Positions 15,762 to 18,475 of a DNA stretch of 18,475 bases are shown here, piece after piece. The stretch's first letter is position 1. Each line of letters opens with the position of its first letter. The stretch is from Chryseobacterium sp. Its GTDB lineage: Bacteria; Bacteroidota; Bacteroidia; Flavobacteriales; Weeksellaceae. The DNA is taken from NCBI GenBank assembly GCA_003248755.1, contig QFQW01000072.1, forward strand, positions 1 through 18,475, written 5' to 3'. Made by a program: the position numbers and the translations under genes. The notes below the pieces were generated by a model. The model saw only the letters and a list, made by a program, of their open reading frames with translations, was not told the origin of the DNA and searched no databases.

Positions 15762-17165
15762 ATGATAACAAAAAAAATAATCCCGCATCTAAGTTTTTGG
15801 CAAATCTGGAATATGAATGTCGGCTTTTTCGGAATACAATACAGTTTTGGATTGCAGCAGACCGCGGTGAACCCGATATATACTTTTCTCGGAGCACACG
15901 CAGAGCAGCTTCCCATTTTGAATCTTGCTGGTCCTATTACAGGACTGCTGATTCAGCCATTAATTGGTGCCGTTAGCGACAAAACGTGGAGTCCGAAATG
16001 GGGACGCAGAAAACCGTTTTTTCTTTTGGGAGCCATTTTTTGCAGTATCGCCTTATTTTTGTTTCCTTTCAGTTCCGCTATTTGGATGGCAGTCGGATTG
16101 CTTTGGATTCTGGATGCCGCCAATAATACGGCGATGGAGCCTTACCGTGCTTTCATTGCAGACAAACTCCCGCAGGAACAGCAGACTTTTGGGTTTCAGA
16201 TGCAGAGCTTGTTTGTAGGAGCCGGGATTACACTTGCTAACCTGTCCTTGTTTATTTTCCAGAAGTATCTTGGCGGCAATGCTTCTGGCGGAGGGATTCC
16301 TGTTTGGGTCTATTATTCTTTCTTCCTGGGGTCTTTTTGTTCTATTGCATCAGTTGTATGGTCGGTTTACAAAACACCTGAAATTCCGCCATCTGACGAA
16401 GAGCTGGAAGAACTCAGAAAATCAAAGGAAGAAAGTCACTTTTTTACACCATTTATCGAAATCTTTTCTGCAATACGCGATATGCCGAAATTACTTTGGC
16501 AGCTGGCTTTGGTATATATGTTCCAGTGGTATGCGCTGTTCTGTTACTGGCAGTTCATCACGCCAATGCTCAAGTGGTCACTTTACGGAATTTCTGAAAA
16601 CGATGAGCAAAAGGCTGGCAAAATCATTGCCTTGGCGAAAAGCGGTGTTTCCGTGGCAGAAAAAGATATGTCCTGGGCAAAAAACGTGCTTCATATGGTG
16701 GAAGTAGCTGTGGGACAAACCGGACTGATGAACGGTTCCTACAATATTATAACGATGATTTCTGCCTTGTTGCTTGTGCCTTTTGCTAAAAAATTCACTT
16801 CTAAAAATACCTATATTTTCTGTCTTTGTAGCACAGGATTGGGGATAATGACATTACCATTCATTAAGAATGAGTACCTTATCCTGTTTCCAATGGTTGC
16901 TTTAGGTATAGGCTGGGCATCCATGATGGGATTGCCTTATTCAATGGTTTCTCCATCTATTCCTCCGAAAAAGAGAGGGGTCTATATGGGTGTTATTAAT
17001 ATGATGATTGTAATTCCAATGCTGATACAGACGGTTTCTTTCGGATTCATTTATAAAAACTTTTTAAATGAAAATCCATCTTATGTAATTATTTTAACCG
17101 GAGTTTTGTTTTTGCTTGCAGGCGCGTGTGTACTGTGTATGAACCCCAATAATAAATTTCGGTGA
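15762..17165 (+). CDS. MFS sugar transporter, SUT/GPH-like (probable sucrose permease)
   Basis: A 467-aa integral membrane protein with about 12 hydrophobic helices. The N-terminal half has PITGLLIQPLIGAVSDKTWSPKWGRRKPFFLLGA, containing the D-(x)n-GRRKPF signature between helices 2 and 3 that is seen in plant and bacterial sucrose transporters (SLC45/SUT, SuxC). ANNTAMEPYRAFIAD and, in the C-terminal half, GWASMMGLPYSMVS and PKKRGVYMGVINM also match that group. A ~60-residue polar insertion (ISENDEQKAGKII... to VAVGQTG) lies in the central region after helix 7. Its predicted role is proton-driven import of sucrose or a related disaccharide across the inner membrane, feeding the invertase two genes upstream. 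The start at 15762 has a purine-rich AAAGGAAAA shortly upstream. Confidence 0.85.
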   Translation: MITKKIIPHLSFWQIWNMNVGFFGIQYSFGLQQTAVNPIYTFLGAHAEQLPILNLAGPITGLLIQPLIGAVSDKTWSPKWGRRKPFFLLGAIFCSIALFLFPFSSAIWMAVGLLWILDAANNTAMEPYRAFIADKLPQEQQTFGFQMQSLFVGAGITLANLSLFIFQKYLGGNASGGGIPVWVYYSFFLGSFCSIASVVWSVYKTPEIPPSDEELEELRKSKEESHFFTPFIEIFSAIRDMPKLLWQLALVYMFQWYALFCYWQFITPMLKWSLYGISENDEQKAGKIIALAKSGVSVAEKDMSWAKNVLHMVEVAVGQTGLMNGSYNIITMISALLLVPFAKKFTSKNTYIFCLCSTGLGIMTLPFIKNEYLILFPMVALGIGWASMMGLPYSMVSPSIPPKKRGVYMGVINMMIVIPMLIQTVSFGFIYKNFLNENPSYVIILTGVLFLLAGACVLCMNPNNKFR

Positions 17166-17294
17166 CAATATACTCAATTAACCAAATTGCAATTTTACAT
17201 AAAAAACAATTTTTATTATATATTTAACAATAAAACCGGATTTTAAAATAAATGGAATTTTAATTTTTTAATACAGATCATTCGGATATTTAAT

Positions 17295-17327
17295 TTGTAT
17301 TTTTTATTCTAATTGTAATTTTATTTG
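17295..17327 (+). promoter_or_regulatory. Candidate Bacteroidota promoter for the bestrophin gene
   Basis: TTG at 17295-17297, a 22-nt spacer, then TTTATTTG at 17320-17327. The second element matches the flavobacterial TANNTTTG consensus except for its second base, and the spacing is within the reported TTG-N17-23-TANNTTTG range. The surrounding spacer (17166-17357) is extremely AT-rich, so chance matches are likely. Confidence 0.35.
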
Positions 17328-17357
17328 AAAATTTAATATTTTTATAAAAAAATACAA

Positions 17358-18365
17358 ATGCATACAGGAAGACGTTACTCGCCTTATGAGTTTTTTAGAT
17401 GGACAAAACAAGCTGTCATCTGGTTATTACTTATTTCTTCAGTCTCAACTACGCTTTATTTTTTAGGATGGAAATTTTTAGCTATTCCTTGGCAACCCAT
17501 TGCGATTATTGCAACAGCAGTAGCATTTATTGTTGGATTTAAGAATAATGCAAGTTATAATAGAATTTGGGAAGCACGACAAATATATGGTACTATAATT
17601 AACGATAGTAGAAGTTTTGGCTATTCGGTAAGAGATGCTCTCGGGGGTAAACAGTCGGATGACGTTAAAAGGATTTTTTACAGACATTTTGCTTGGCTTA
17701 CAGCTCTTAGATTTCAGTTGAGAGAGCCTCGAACTTGGGAGAATGTCGATAATGAAGGGAATACTAATTTTCGTAAAGACAGATATGAAATTCCTGAACT
17801 TAATTCTAATCTTGCAGATGAGTTAAAATCTTTTTTATCAGAAGAAGAGCATCAGTATATTCTTTTGAAAAAGAATAAGGCAACACAATTAACTGCACTT
17901 CAATCGGAAGATTTTGCAAAACTCAAAGAAGAAGGGAAAATCAATGATTTTCAATGGACACTTTTGCAACAATTGATTATCAAATTCACAGATGATCAGG
18001 GCAAAGCAGAACGAATTAAGAATTTTCCTTATCCAAGGAATTTTGCTTCCATCACAACTTATTTGCTTTTTATTTTTGTAGTTCTTGCTCCTTTTGGCTT
18101 GCTTAAAGAAATTGATAAGTTAGGAGACGGAACTTTTCTCGAAGGATATACAATCTGGTTTAATATTCCTTTTTCTGCGATGATAACTTGGGCTTTTCAT
18201 ACTCTGGATACTGTAGGAGAAAGTTCCGTGAATCCTTTTGAAGGAAGTGCTAATGACGTTCCCATTACACAAATCAGCCGGACAATTGAAATCGATATGC
18301 GGGATATGTTGGATGAAAAATCCTTACCAGAACCAATCACTCCAAAAAATAATATTGTCCTATAA
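17358..18365 (+). CDS. Bestrophin-family ion channel
   Basis: A 335-aa membrane protein. After the start (MHTGRRYSPYEFFRW) come a hydrophobic hairpin (AVIWLLLISSVSTTLYFLGW and PIAIIATAVAFIVGFKNN) and the family signature FKNNASYNRIWEARQIYG with DSRSFG. A long cytoplasmic helical region follows, then a second hydrophobic pair (SITTYLLFIFVVLAPFGLL and YTIWFNIPFSAMITWAFHTLDTVGESSVNPFEG). The C-terminal part ends with ISRTIEIDMRDMLDE. This is the layout of bacterial bestrophins (UPF0187/YneE-like), pentameric anion- or cation-selective channels. It has its own spacer upstream and a strong terminator downstream, so it is probably a single-gene unit unrelated to the sugar genes. The ion selectivity cannot be read from the sequence. 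Confidence 0.9.
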   Translation: MHTGRRYSPYEFFRWTKQAVIWLLLISSVSTTLYFLGWKFLAIPWQPIAIIATAVAFIVGFKNNASYNRIWEARQIYGTIINDSRSFGYSVRDALGGKQSDDVKRIFYRHFAWLTALRFQLREPRTWENVDNEGNTNFRKDRYEIPELNSNLADELKSFLSEEEHQYILLKKNKATQLTALQSEDFAKLKEEGKINDFQWTLLQQLIIKFTDDQGKAERIKNFPYPRNFASITTYLLFIFVVLAPFGLLKEIDKLGDGTFLEGYTIWFNIPFSAMITWAFHTLDTVGESSVNPFEGSANDVPITQISRTIEIDMRDMLDEKSLPEPITPKNNIVL

Positions 18366-18366
18366 T

Positions 18367-18397
18367 AAAAAACTCTTCCAATTGGAAGAGTTTTTTT
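18367..18397. terminator. Symmetric intrinsic terminator
   Basis: A 9-bp perfect stem AACTCTTCC/GGAAGAGTT (18371-18379 and 18384-18392) with an AATT loop, preceded by an A-run and followed by seven T. Because the A-run and T-run mirror each other, it can serve both the bestrophin gene and the convergent minus-strand gene that ends at 18399. Confidence 0.9.
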
Positions 18398-18398
18398 A

Positions 18399-18475
18399 TT
18401 AATGAAAGTTTGGATTAATTTTTAAATCATTAAGATCTAATTGTAATTCAGCTTTCCGGATTTCTTCATCGTCAT
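18399..18475 (-). CDS. C-terminal end of a convergent gene (partial)
   Basis: On the minus strand one frame is open from the window edge to a TAA at 18401-18399. It gives the last 24 residues, DDEEIRKAELQLDLNDLKIN followed by PNFH, an acidic and helical-looking tail. The stop lies directly beside the shared terminator, which supports a real gene end. The protein cannot be identified from so little sequence. Confidence 0.55.
   Translation of the reverse strand, partial: DDEEIRKAELQLDLNDLKINPNFH

Noticed and set aside
17184..17195. AAATTGCAATTT palindrome after the MFS gene
   Set aside because: It is 12 bp with no GC-rich stem, no loop and no T-run, so not a terminator; a chance palindrome in AT-rich sequence is likely.

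Overview
The window looks like a chromosomal segment of a Flavobacteriia member (Bacteroidota), most likely Chryseobacterium or a close relative. This is inferred from the type A T9SS sorting tail, the DUF6443/RHS proteins of Flavobacteriia type, the AT-rich spacers without Shine-Dalgarno sites and the general protein style; no marker gene is present to fix the genus.

Left part (1-9335): a secreted RHS polymorphic-toxin locus. A 5'-truncated T9SS-sorted repeat protein (1-1329), a large secreted RHS/YD-repeat protein (1343-4663) and a DUF6443/RHS-core protein (4675-8471) follow each other with gaps of about 12 nt. The third gene is split by a -1 frameshift near 5887-5895. Its conserved core ends at an IDPDC motif (7716-7727). 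The AT-rich tip after it shows a lipase-like Ser/Asp/His pattern (DHSMG, TDDP, KHAS). Three bases downstream lies a small two-helix membrane protein, a candidate immunity gene. Next comes a headless orphan tip (8715-9230) with a His/Cys pair like that of clan CD (caspase/CHAT-like) peptidases. A 32-codon membrane-protein remnant (9237-9335) follows it. This looks like an array in which a newer tip/immunity pair displaced an older one. The remnant runs directly into a 5'-truncated Crp/Fnr regulator gene (to 9780), which marks a recombination junction.

Middle and right part (9945-17165): a probable sucrose (or related glucoside/fructoside) utilisation locus. It holds a divergent LacI-family repressor, a perfect 22-bp palindromic operator in the shared intergenic region, a TonB-dependent receptor, a short GH100-like invertase, a P-loop kinase of the uridine kinase type and an SUT/GPH-like MFS sugar transporter. 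The inferred route is uptake across the outer membrane by the receptor, across the inner membrane by the MFS protein, cytoplasmic hydrolysis by the invertase, and possibly sugar phosphorylation by the kinase. A cluster of five short hairpins (13590-13773) separates the receptor gene from the enzyme genes.

Right end (17166-18475): an AT-rich spacer with a candidate Bacteroidota promoter, a bestrophin-family channel gene, a strong symmetric terminator, and the last 24 codons of a convergent minus-strand gene that runs off the window. I saw no tRNA, rRNA, CRISPR array, transposase or integrase.
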